Source of the DNA: Aurantiochytrium sp. KH105
Taxonomy: Eukaryota > Sar > Bigyra > Thraustochytrida > Thraustochytriidae
Direction of reading: 5' to 3'
DNA length: 64,000 bases
Assembly: GCA_003116975.1 (NCBI GenBank)
Contig: BGKB01000105.1
Span: forward strand, 161,623 to 225,622
A program made the position numbers and the translations under genes. The notes below the pieces were generated by a model that was not told the origin of the DNA, made no database searches, and was given only the letters and a program-made list of their open reading frames with translations. Positions 55,130 to 63,731 of this stretch are shown here, in pieces. The first letter of the stretch is position 1. Every line of letters starts with the position of its first letter.

Positions 55130-56005
55130 ATGGCGTCAACATCGCAGGAGTCAAGCGAGAAGAACTCGGCAGGGCAAGAACCAAGAACGCTTGCCGCCGA
55201 GGCTGCAGCTTCATGGGAACGTCCCTCCACGTCTGGCGCCGGACAACGCTCTCGATTCAGTTCGCGACATGAAAGGCCGTCTCAGCACACTGATCGAGAG
55301 GGCAAGCGCCGCGCCCGAAGCAGTGGTCCAGGTCATGAATCGAAGCGCCAGCGCAGTAAACGGTATGCGGCCGAAGATGCCGCACAGGACGCCGCGTTTT
55401 CGGGCGAGCGCGTATGGGGAAAGGCAGAAAACAAGACAGTCAAGCTCGACGCATATGGCACTCCAAAGCGGGAGCTCGCACCCGGCGAAGAAAAGGAGAA
55501 AGCCAACTTTGGTCTTTCTGGGGCTTTAGGCAAGGATGAACGGACCGGTCGCATGTACAAAGGGGTGCTGATGAAGTGGACCGAGCCTGCCGACGCCGTG
55601 ACGCCGCCAGGGCCTGGTTGGTGTCTCTTCGTATTCAAGAAGAAAGAAGCAGTCGACACAGTCTGGCTCCACGGACAGTCCGCGCATTTGGTGGGTCGTG
55701 ACGAGCGCGTTGCAGACATTCATACCAAACACTCATCGTGCTCGAAGCAGCACGCCGTGATTCAGTTTCGCATCAAAACTGTGCAGCCCCCTCCCGGTAG
55801 CCTGGATCCGCCGAGGCACTTTGTGCGGCCATATATTATTGACTTGGGCAGCTCAAATGGCACAAGGCTCAACGGTGAGAGACTCGAGCCCTCGCGATAC
55901 TATGAGTTACTTGAAAAGGACATTTTACGGTTCGCGAAGAGCTCGCGCGAATACGTGGTCATGTTTGACGAAAAAGCGGCCGAGCTCGAGAAGGCCGCGA
56001 TATGA
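55130..56005 (+). CDS. SNIP1: SNIP1/Pml1-like FHA-domain protein
   Basis: A 291-residue nuclear protein from the ATG at 55130 (MASTSQESSEKN). After a disordered Ser/Arg-rich N-terminus comes the family block KANFGLSGALGKDERTGRMY and KGVLMKW.EP. The FHA domain follows at about 165-275: SAHLVGRDERVADI (Arg of the phospho-threonine site), KHSSCSKQHAVIQF (Ser, His), YIIDLGSSNGTRLNGERL and YYELLEKDILRF. In yeast Pml1 sits in the RES complex of the spliceosome; plant and animal members also affect small-RNA pathways. FHA residues for phosphopeptide binding look intact. Single exon. Confidence 0.94.
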   Translation: MASTSQESSEKNSAGQEPRTLAAEAAASWERPSTSGAGQRSRFSSRHERPSQHTDREGKRRARSSGPGHESKRQRSKRYAAEDAAQDAAFSGERVWGKAENKTVKLDAYGTPKRELAPGEEKEKANFGLSGALGKDERTGRMYKGVLMKWTEPADAVTPPGPGWCLFVFKKKEAVDTVWLHGQSAHLVGRDERVADIHTKHSSCSKQHAVIQFRIKTVQPPPGSLDPPRHFVRPYIIDLGSSNGTRLNGERLEPSRYYELLEKDILRFAKSSREYVVMFDEKAAELEKAAI

Positions 56006-56403
56006 GAATTACAAAGATCCATTCAAGATAAGGAAGTCTCCTTACATTATTTCGTAGAACTGCTGCAGAGCAGTGCGCTCGATCTCAAAGCGATGCGGAA
56101 ACCGTCTTTTGGTGTAGTATTCCCTGTTGACCTTGTGCATCGCGCGTCCCCCGCGTGCCTTTCTCTCTCTCTCTCTTTCTCTCTCTCTTTTCTTCTTCGC
56201 ATTTGCAGTGGTTAGAGCCACAGTGCCCTGGTGAAACAATCGTTCTTCCGAGCTGAGACTCACCTCAAGCTCTGTAGTAATGGAGTAGATAATGATGATG
56301 CGCCGTCGCGACCAAACGCGGAAAAGATTCTTGCTTGTCGCGCGACCCTGACAAAGACAGGCAGGCGGACGCGAAGGAGCAGAAAGGATAAGGGAGCGTT
56401 ACG
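56006..56403. other. Intergenic region with a CT tract and a long minus-strand open frame
   Basis: Between SNIP1 and the inositol monophosphatase gene. A CT-rich tract (about 56158-56200) ends in TTTGCAG at about 56205, a possible plus-strand 3' splice site, perhaps of a 5' UTR intron. On the minus strand a frame is open over the whole region to a TAA at 56042-56044. This is discussed in the findings. I do not annotate a gene here. Confidence 0.35.
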
Positions 56404-57397
56404 ATGGACTCGGCGAGCGCAGAGCTGCGCGAGGCGCTCGTGGCAGCCACACAGGCCGGCAACAAGATCAGAGAAACGTGGATCAAGACACGCAAGCATG
56501 AGCTCGACGTGTCGAGCACCGTCACCAAAAGCAACACTGCGGACCTGCAGACTGTAAGTGAGAAAAAAAGAAGGAATACATGTGTGCTTGTGTGCGTGCG
56601 AACGTGGTTAACGTGTTTGTGAGGTCGTGAACTGACCCCTTAACGGCGCTACGATTGACCGGTGTGAACGTTTGCAGGAGACCGACCGCAAGTGCGAGGA
56701 ACTGATTGTCGCGCACCTCCGGGCCAAGTTTCCGGACCATCGCTTCATCGGCGAAGAAGACACTGCGAGCAAGGGTGATCAAGGCTTTGAAGTCACAGAT
56801 GAGCCTACATTTATCATCGATCCTATCGATGGAACGACGAACTTCTTCCGCGCAGTCTTGAGCTGCTCCGTTCTTGTGGCCTTTATGGAGAAGCAAGAGA
56901 TTCGCGCTGCCGTGGTGTTGGACCCGATCCAGTGCGAGGTCTTTTACGCTGAAAAGGGAGCTGGAGCGTGGGTTCAAGCCCTCTCTTCAGAGTCTCTCGA
57001 ACGAGTTGGCGAACCGAGACGTATGTCGACTTCGGGGGAGAAGGATCTGACGCAGTCGCTGGTTGCCACGGAAATCGGATATCAGCGTGAGACAAAGGAG
57101 GTGGAGCAATTCCTCGATCTGCAGCGCAAGCTCCTGCACAAGGGCCGTATTCGTGGCCTTCGCATTTCCGGCGGCTGTGGCCTTGGTCTTGCCTATGTCG
57201 CGGACGGCCGCACAGACGTATACTTGGAGCTCTATAGCCCTTACATTTGGGACTTTTCCGCGGGCTCATTGCTGGTCACTGAGGCAGGTGGCATGATTTG
57301 CGACCCCAGCGGAGGCGAGCTCAATCTTAAGGGTCGTAGTATCTTTGCCTCGGCGACGTCTGAGCTTGGAAAGACCACAATCGACCTCATCAACTAA
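56404..57397 (+). CDS. IMPA1: Inositol monophosphatase family phosphatase, two exons
   Basis: It hydrolyses inositol monophosphate or a related sugar phosphate, with magnesium and typically lithium sensitivity. Exons are 56404-56553 and 56678-57397. The intron is phase 0, begins GTAAGT and ends TTTGCAG, and splicing joins SNTADLQT to ETDRKCEELI, the family's D..T..D region. The 289-residue product has FIGEED (Glu76/77), IIDPIDGTTNFF (Asp98, Asp101) and YIWDFSAGSLLVTEAGG (Asp242), the complete metal-binding set. Length is typical of IMPA enzymes. GLRISGGCGLGLAYVADGRTD is the usual dimer-side block. It could act on other phosphates, such as galactose-1-phosphate or histidinol phosphate, but the motif pattern favours inositol. 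Confidence 0.94.
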
Positions 57398-57655
57398 CTT
57401 TGTTTGTTTGGAGCTTTCGATTATAGACTATGTTTGGGCGCCGCGACATCATCGGCTCTATCTTTCTTGCGTGTGTTGTTTCCTCTGTTGTTATGTTGCG
57501 CTTGCTCGTATCCTCTCTTTTTGAGAGCGTGTCTCTTTCCTCGCCAACGCTTTTAGCGAAAGCGTGAAGAACTTTGGCCTGCGAACTGTGCTTGTGTATA
57601 CATGGGTTTGATTTGCACGAACGTCCTGAATAATAGAAAAGTGCTCCAGAGCGCG

Positions 57656-58315
57656 TCATTTGTCTCGAAAGACCGCAATCCAAAACACGATGCACCACAC
57701 GCCGCTCAACCAGGGCATGTAGAGTGTGAGCACCGCCGCAAAGAGCACAGGCACGAGAAGGTCTACGCCGAACGGCTGAATGATGTTTTTCACCATCGTC
57801 TAGAAAGTCAGCCCAGGCAGTCAAACAGCTAGACGGTCGAGGCTCTCAGCCTGGGGACGTCCCCCGTGCCAGCCGCGGCCGCCGGTCAGCGTTGCGCCAC
57901 CGCCTCTCCACCCTGCCCACGACAGGGGCGACCGTCAAAGGTCGCCAAAGCACGTTTGCTCTTCTACTATGATTAAGTCGGATCAAGTTCGGAATTCCGG
58001 GAGCGCAGAAACACAGGGAAAAGCAGAGTCAAGAGGCAGAGATATTATTCTAACATTGTCTGACATGTAAAGTAAGAGCTCCACGAGGAAGTCACCCTGA
58101 ACACGATATCTCAGTCTTCGTCTTCTTTCCAGCCCAAGGCCAGCATTCCCCTTCATGAGTAGGATTGCGCTTCGGACGACAATCGTTTCGCCCATCTTCA
58201 TTGGCTCAATACAGAAACACCCAACGCAGTGAAAGCTCCGATGGCCGCTCGAGTAGCTGTCGTACTTGACCTTGAAGAGCACAAATTGCGTGCAAGAGAA
58301 GGTGACCATCGCCAT
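57656..58315 (-). CDS. Possible small two-exon membrane protein, unrecognised
   Basis: On the minus strand, 57656-57796 encodes a 46-residue frame MVKNIIQPFGVDLLVPVLFA..., almost entirely hydrophobic and ending RDK-stop. Its ATG has A at -3 and G at +4, with an in-frame TAG two codons before. A second minus-strand frame, from the ATG at 58315 (MAMVTFSCTQFVLFKVKYDS), uses G/C-ending codons like neighbouring genes. A tentative model joins exon 58055-58315 to 57656-57799 by a phase-0 intron 57800-58054 (GTTAGA...TTTCTAG), giving 134 residues. The donor is weak, so the short ORF may stand alone. Position fits a gene convergent with the monophosphatase (258 bp between stops) and divergent from the secreted repeat protein. 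No family recognised. Confidence 0.3.
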
Positions 58316-58607
58316 GCGGCGCGTCGCGTGAAGTTGAGTGATACCTGAAGATACTGTCGATCATAGAATGAAGGAAATTCGATGTCTTCGTTTTTACGTG
58401 TGCAAAAACCTGCATGCAGCAGCTACAGATCAAGATCACGGACGAGGCGGAGCGCGGCGCGACGTGGCGCAGCGAGGTCTCGCGCACGCGGCGTTACGAC
58501 GACACCGGCGACTCCGTGCGCACACGGAAAGGACAGTTTGTTCTCAGGGCTCGCAACTTGTCCACTGTTCAGCCAAGGAACGCCGGGCCTCGCGAAGAAG
58601 AAAAAGA

Positions 58608-59765
58608 ATGAAGGCAACAACGTTGGCCTCTATTTCGCTGGCCATGGTCCTCGTCGCTGGCGCGCGAGCAGCGAGGCTCGAGAGCGGGCTCAAGACCAAG
58701 CAACTTAGCTCTCACTACTTTTCTGAAGAGGGTGACGGGTCAGACGACTTTCAGATAATAGGCCAAACTTATCATCATAGCGACATCGTGACACGTATAT
58801 CCAATGAAGATGATCAGCATAGCACTCAGCATCAATCAGTCGATGCCACCGAGCCACCCACTGCTCTCTCGGGACTTCCTTTTCAACAAATTCTCTTCCG
58901 CAAGAAAATGTTGCGTCCGAAGGAGATGACCCTTGCTCAAGCGGTGATTTGGAGCAATCAAGCATATCAAGAGGACAACCAACCTCCTCCACTCAACGAC
59001 ATTGACGATAATACAACCGAGCCAGAGCCGTCCTTTTTCCCAGGACCTAATGTGCAAGAAACTGCTGCGTCTGAAGGAGATGACCTTTACTCAAGCTATG
59101 ATACTGCGCAAAACTCGGACAATCAAGAACCCCAAGAGGACCACCAAGCTCTCCCCCTTAACAAAACCGACGAAAATACACGCGAGTCGGAGCTATCCTT
59201 CTCAACAAGACTTAATGTGCAAGGAAATGCCGGGCCCGAAGAAACTAACCTCAGCATAAGCACCTTTGGACAAGATGCAAATGACCAAGATGCAGATGTA
59301 GACGATGTAGACGCGCAGCCGCCATTGAATAATACTGATGAGGATGCAGGTGAGCCAGGGCTGACTTTTTTCCCGGAGCCTGTCTTGCAAGAAGACCCCG
59401 CGCCCGAAGAAACTGGCGGCAACATAAGCACCTTTGGGCAAAACCCGAATGACCAAGATGCAGGCGTGAATGCCCAAACGTCATCTGACAATGTCGACGA
59501 GGATACACTTTCTCCGGAGCTTTCAATTTCTCCGGGACCTATCGTGCAAGAAAGACCCGGTTCCAACGAGGTTGACGAAGTGGACGAGATCGATGACGCG
59601 AAGGAGTTTGAGCCACCACTCAACGCAAGTACTGCCGATGAAGGAGAGAAGGAAGATGCGGAAGCGGGCTTGAATGCATCCGATCAAGAGCAGGGCACAG
59701 ATGGAAACTCGGCCAACGATAAAGACAGAAACGAAGCGGAAAGCATTAACTTGAACATCACTTAA
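58608..59765 (+). CDS. Secreted acidic tandem-repeat protein
   Basis: 385 residues from the ATG at 58608. MKATTLASISLAMVLVAGAR is a signal peptide. The rest is acidic, Asn/Asp/Glu/Pro-rich, with no folded domain visible. It is built of about four units of roughly 50-56 residues: PPLN..DED..EP.LSF.P.P.VQE....EE...ISTFGQ..NDQDA. Several NxT/NxS sites (for example DNTTE, NNTDE, LNASD) allow N-glycosylation. The TAA at 59763-59765 is followed in the same frame by 67 open codons that end in a GPI-anchor-like hydrophobic tail, described separately. The frame is open upstream to 58338 without sensible protein. Function is unknown; a cell-surface or wall role is an inference. Confidence 0.65.
   Translation: MKATTLASISLAMVLVAGARAARLESGLKTKQLSSHYFSEEGDGSDDFQIIGQTYHHSDIVTRISNEDDQHSTQHQSVDATEPPTALSGLPFQQILFRKKMLRPKEMTLAQAVIWSNQAYQEDNQPPPLNDIDDNTTEPEPSFFPGPNVQETAASEGDDLYSSYDTAQNSDNQEPQEDHQALPLNKTDENTRESELSFSTRLNVQGNAGPEETNLSISTFGQDANDQDADVDDVDAQPPLNNTDEDAGEPGLTFFPEPVLQEDPAPEETGGNISTFGQNPNDQDAGVNAQTSSDNVDEDTLSPELSISPGPIVQERPGSNEVDEVDEIDDAKEFEPPLNASTADEGEKEDAEAGLNASDQEQGTDGNSANDKDRNEAESINLNIT
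58984..59630 (+). repeat. Degenerate tandem repeat of about 150-170 bp inside the secreted protein gene
   Basis: Units start near 58984, 59148, 59319 and 59475, with a partial unit near 59622. Related DNA also lies before the first unit: GAAGGAGATGACC occurs at about 58919 and again at about 59073. Copies have diverged by substitutions and indels. Confidence 0.7.
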
Positions 59766-59966
59766 TCCGAGGCCGTGAATAAGTCTGATTCCAGTTTCGA
59801 GGTAAGCTCATCGCAGGTGAATTCAAACAAAGCTTCGCTTGCGGATGCTGGTGGTTCCGCTCCAAATGCGCCAAGCTCTGCTGGCAAGTTTCACGTCGGC
59901 GTCCTCACAGCTGTGCTGGCCTTTATTCTCCCCGCACTCTTTGGACCAGGCCAAGGCGGCATTTGA
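59766..59966 (+). other. In-frame open segment after the stop, encoding a GPI-anchor-like tail
   Basis: Directly after the TAA of the secreted repeat protein and in the same frame, 66 sense codons lead to a TGA at 59964-59966. They begin SEAVNKSDSSFEV, continue Ser/Asn/Ala-rich, and end with SSAGKFHVGVLTAVLAFILP and a short remainder. Small residues before a spacer and a hydrophobic stretch at the very end are the layout of a GPI-attachment signal. There is no ATG, so this looks like the original or alternative C-terminus of the upstream gene. It could be reached by readthrough, by removal of the stop through splicing, or it may mark a recent nonsense change or sequence error. Confidence 0.5.
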
Positions 59967-62732
59967 GTCCTTCTATCCTATAGGTTCTTCCATGAGAAGC
60001 GTTACGCAGAGCCTGCGCAGAGCTCGTTGTCGACTGCAGATCGGACAGTTTTCAAAAGTCTCGAAACCTGTTTAAGCTTCACATATTTTCAATCAATCAC
60101 AACGGTCCTTTGTTTCCAAAATTGTTTCCAAAACTGCGCGGATAGTTTGCAGTGGCAGCGACCTGGCATGCACTCTCACTGGCCCTCTTCCACGCCTTTT
60201 CTGTCCTCGGCGGAACTTGCCTCCGCCCTGCCTACCTGCCTACCTGCCTACCGCAGCCGTGGCAGGATTTGGCCAGAGGCAGCAGCCGAAGTGCAGCTGC
60301 AGAGACCGAAACATTAAAGGGAGGAATGGAGTGTCTGAGAATTGGTCCAGCACGATCCGTTGAGAGTCGATTGACTATCTTGGAATGCCTTTGCGCCGAT
60401 ACCGGTCGCGGAACGCCGGACCGATTCAAGCTTTTCGACTCGCAGAGAAGCCAACGGAGCCTTCTCTCCCTCGCTCTGCCTCGCGCGATCTGTTTTCGGG
60501 CCGAGCCTGTGCCTGCATGTCTACTTCTTGTTTGCTTGGTTCACCACTGGGAACAGGTAACAGCTTTTTTTTTTTTGGTACGGCTTGTGTCCAGAAGGAC
60601 TCAAGCCTTTCTTGTGGCGCGACACGAGCGAGCCTCGATTAGTGCGTTTTCGATGAAATGCTAGCTTCACGACGCAGGTCCTGCCCGCCCTAGGGTTGAA
60701 AGCCTGCTGGCCCGCGCTTTGCTCGCAGTACGGATGGCCGGATCCACGGATGGATGCATGCATAAAAGCACGCACGGGTGCATGCATAAAAGCACGCACG
60801 GGTGGACGGATGGACGGATGGACGGATGGACGGTTGAATGGATGGACGTTTCGGCGCAGTCGCGAGGTTCATTCGCTTATCGGGCCAGCAAGCAATTCAG
60901 CGCGGAGGCGGGTTTTCCCTGGGACTTGCGTAAGTGCAACCCTGCACATCCCGTCCGATATTTTCTTCGCATCGAGACCAGCTCATTTCTATTTAAGTTT
61001 ATCTACACATCCTCGCGCCATGCCGTGCCACGCCTGCATGCGTCCATCACTGATGCGACGAACGAATGAATGATTGATGGAGCAATGAGTGACGGCGCCC
61101 GCCTCGCCCAAACAGACTTCGCGGGCGGCGCGGCGGGGCGGGACGCGCGGTGTGGGTCCCTCCCTGGCCTCACTTTGCTTCCCTCCGCGTCTTTCACGCG
61201 GAGGCGGTAGCGGCACGGATACGGACCAAGCATGCAAGCATGCAAGCGAGCAAGCGAGCAAGCGAGAAAGCGAATCGCAGCGCCCTCCTTGCCTCCGCGC
61301 CGTGCACGGCCTGCGACGCCGACCGCGTCGCTCCTCCCTGGCCGTAGCGCGTCGTCGGGGCGCCGACGTGCTGCGCTGCGGTGCGACATGCGAGGGGTGG
61401 CCTCTCTGAATAGTCGCCGAGTGGGCACCGTGCACGTGAACGAATGATCGATCGATCGATCGATCGATCCATCCATCCATACATCCATCCATACATCCAT
61501 GCGTCAACCGCTCGGCCATTCGTTCATCCGCAGTCGCGGTGGCTCAAGCCGCAACCGCATCTTGATTTCCCTCACAGCCAGCTTGCTCATCTCCTGACGG
61601 CAGCGGCTAGCTGGTATAGGCATGGGCGAAAGGCGGACCGTCGACATGCAGAGGTTCCGGTGATTGTTCCAGGAGGGGACGCGAGCTGGGACCGAGGCGA
61701 GGTGAGCTTGGTGGCGCGAAGGCCCCAGGCCTTGCCTGGGCGGCCTCGCGAGCGGAACCTCGGACGCGACGTAGGCTGGCAGACGCGGGGCATCGACCGA
61801 GTAGGCCAACTTGCCTGGCACCTTGCACCTTGCGTCTGGCCCGCCCTGCCACGAATGCGTGCCCGCTCGGGGCAGCTGCAGACAGCCGGGTGGACGATTT
61901 ATCGATCGATCGATCGATCGATCGATCGATCGATCGATTGATTGACTGATCGCGGACCCCGAGCTCGCGAGACTCGAACGAGGCCGGGCCCAGGCTTGCG
62001 AAGGCGCGTATCGTCCGCTGCCGCTCGTTCACTAGCTCGCTCTCTAGGTTTAGCTTGCTCTTGCTAGCTGCTAGCTTGCTTTTTAGCTTGCTGGACGTGC
62101 TGTTATACGACCCATAGAAAGAAACAAAGAGTGCTGTTGGGGAGGAGCCATGAAGAGGGCAATCGATCGATGTCCCACAATTGTCAGTTCGCGGGCGCGG
62201 ACGCCTCGGAGAGAGGGAAGCGCGACCCTGCGATCTTGATTGCATGCCCGCTGCGGTATACCGCCGCGCCGCCGGATGCGCAGTGGACGAGCGCAGCACC
62301 TCGCGCGGTGAGCGAGCGCAGCACAGCGTCGCTGGTTGCATGAGTTAGGGTACAGAAGGTACCAGGAGCCATTCCGAAACGGATTGACGAATAGCGCAAG
62401 GTGCGAGATCTGCCTCCCAAAGAACAAGACAGTGCGCCTTCTTAGTTTCCACTCTTGGGCACTTGCCCGCCTGTGTTTGGTAGCTTGCCAAGGACTAGCA
62501 AGCAATAGGATGAGGAAGTAGACCTAGCCTCCTCTGCTACTAGTACCACCCACGGGTGGGGTAGTCGAGTCGAGTCGAGTCGAGTCGTGACAAGACGGTT
62601 GGTCCGAGCAAAAGTTGAGCGCGGCAAAGCAAAATCGAAACCCAAACACCGAGTGAGGCCATCCTCAGGAAAGAACAAGAAGTCACGTGAAGCAGCAAGC
62701 AAGCAAGCAAAGCAGCAAGCAAACAACAGAAG
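59967..62732. other. 2.8-kb gene-poor region with many simple repeats
   Basis: No recognisable gene. It contains CTGC/CTAC units near 60230-60250 and a 24-bp tandem duplication (60755-60802) followed by GGACGGAT units (to about 60850). GCAAGC/GAGCAAGC units occur at about 61230-61275, GATC then CATC arrays at about 61444-61500, and a second GATC array at about 61902-61945. GTCGA units (62563-62588) and GCAAGCAA units (62690-62720) sit just before the carbonic anhydrase ATG. Frames across it on both strands are repeat-driven or lack an ATG. Confidence 0.55.
60755..60802. repeat. Perfect 24-bp tandem duplication
   Basis: Two identical adjacent units, 60755-60778 and 60779-60802, each beginning TGCATGCATAAAAGC and ending GCACGGG. 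They lie at the edge of an 8-bp GGACGGAT array. Confidence 0.9.
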
Positions 62733-63731
62733 ATGATTAAGTCTGTGGCACTCGTCGTGGCTGCCGCCCTTGTCGGCAGCTCCGAGGCATGCGGCACGGA
62801 CTATGTCCGTGAGCTCAAGGACTATGTCGCCTCGGATGCTCACCGCGAGCTTCGTGGCGATGTCATCTCGGGTACCTACTGCGACCTCACGGAGCAGTCT
62901 CCCATCAACCTGCCTGCTCTCGACAGCGTCGTGGGCCTGAACCCCGTCCAGGACATTCCTGCCATCGAAATCGAGTACGCGGAGACGGACGCGGAGAGCA
63001 AGATGATTCTTGAGAACCTTGGTGGCACCATCGAGGTCGTCCCTGAGCACACCGACATTTTCATCAAGAACAACAGCATCGCTCAGATGATTGGCCGAGG
63101 ATCTGACAGCGGTGACACGTACCAGGTGGCTCAGTTCCACTTCCACTGGGACTCCAACTTTACCGGTTACGGTAGCGAGCACTACCGTGGCAACGCGGCA
63201 TACCCAATTGAGATGCACATTGTCACCTTCAACACCAAGTACGACAACATCTCTAATGCCCTCGCGCAGGACGATGGTCTCCTCGTCATCGGAATCTTCG
63301 GTAGCACCAGCGAGACGCCCAACAGCGAGTTTGATAAGATCGTTACTGCCATTGAGGACTCGGACTCCTTTATCGAGGACGACCATGTCGAGCTCGAAGA
63401 GTTCTCGCTTGAAGATATGATTGCCGAGATCGACCTTTCCAAGTTCGACAGCTACAAGGGCTCGCTCACTACGCCGAACTGCAACCAGGTAGTCAGCTGG
63501 GTGGTCATGCACGACACTCTCGAACTCGCCGAGGAGCAGATCGAAGTCTTTCAGCAAGCCCACAAGAGTGAGACCGAGCTCATTGCCCCCAACTACCGCG
63601 AGCTTCAGGACCTCAACGGTCGCACGATCTACCGCTCTCAGTCGGCACCGAGTCCGGCTGCTGCCACTCGCTTTTCCCCTGTTGCCGTCGTTCTCGGCCT
63701 CTTTGCTGCTGTTCTCGCCCGGCCCCTGTAA
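62733..63731 (+). CDS. Alpha-type carbonic anhydrase, secreted and probably GPI-anchored
   Basis: It interconverts carbon dioxide and bicarbonate at the cell surface. The 332-residue product starts with a signal peptide (MIKSVALVVAAALVGSSEA). Alpha-CA blocks are QSPINLPAL (55-63), QFHFHWDS with zinc ligands His136 and His138, EMHIV with His162, and GSLTTPNC, whose first Thr matches the conserved Thr199. Two cysteines (near 50 and 250) fit the usual disulfide of extracellular members. The position of the proton-shuttle His64 of human CA II appears to be Gly in LENLGGTIEVV, so turnover may be slower. The last 28 residues (SPAAATRFSPVAVVLGLFAA and end) look like a GPI signal. Single exon, preceded by a GCAAGCAA array. 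Confidence 0.93.
   Translation: MIKSVALVVAAALVGSSEACGTDYVRELKDYVASDAHRELRGDVISGTYCDLTEQSPINLPALDSVVGLNPVQDIPAIEIEYAETDAESKMILENLGGTIEVVPEHTDIFIKNNSIAQMIGRGSDSGDTYQVAQFHFHWDSNFTGYGSEHYRGNAAYPIEMHIVTFNTKYDNISNALAQDDGLLVIGIFGSTSETPNSEFDKIVTAIEDSDSFIEDDHVELEEFSLEDMIAEIDLSKFDSYKGSLTTPNCNQVVSWVVMHDTLELAEEQIEVFQQAHKSETELIAPNYRELQDLNGRTIYRSQSAPSPAAATRFSPVAVVLGLFAAVLARPL

Noticed and set aside
53175-55529. 784-codon plus-strand frame antisense to UTP14
   Set aside because: The poly-Phe segment is the antisense of the Glu repeat and the rest mirrors UTP14 and SNIP1 codons.
57835-57960. Possible structured RNA: GGCTCTCAGCC hairpin, GGGGACGTCCCC palindrome and a string resembling the rRNA 530 loop
   Set aside because: Short palindromes are expected in GC-rich DNA, the rRNA-like string does not match beyond a few bases, and no RNA family was recognised.
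61444-61941. 165-codon plus-strand frame with IDRS repeats
   Set aside because: Start and end are translations of GATC microsatellites and the middle has no recognisable protein sequence.
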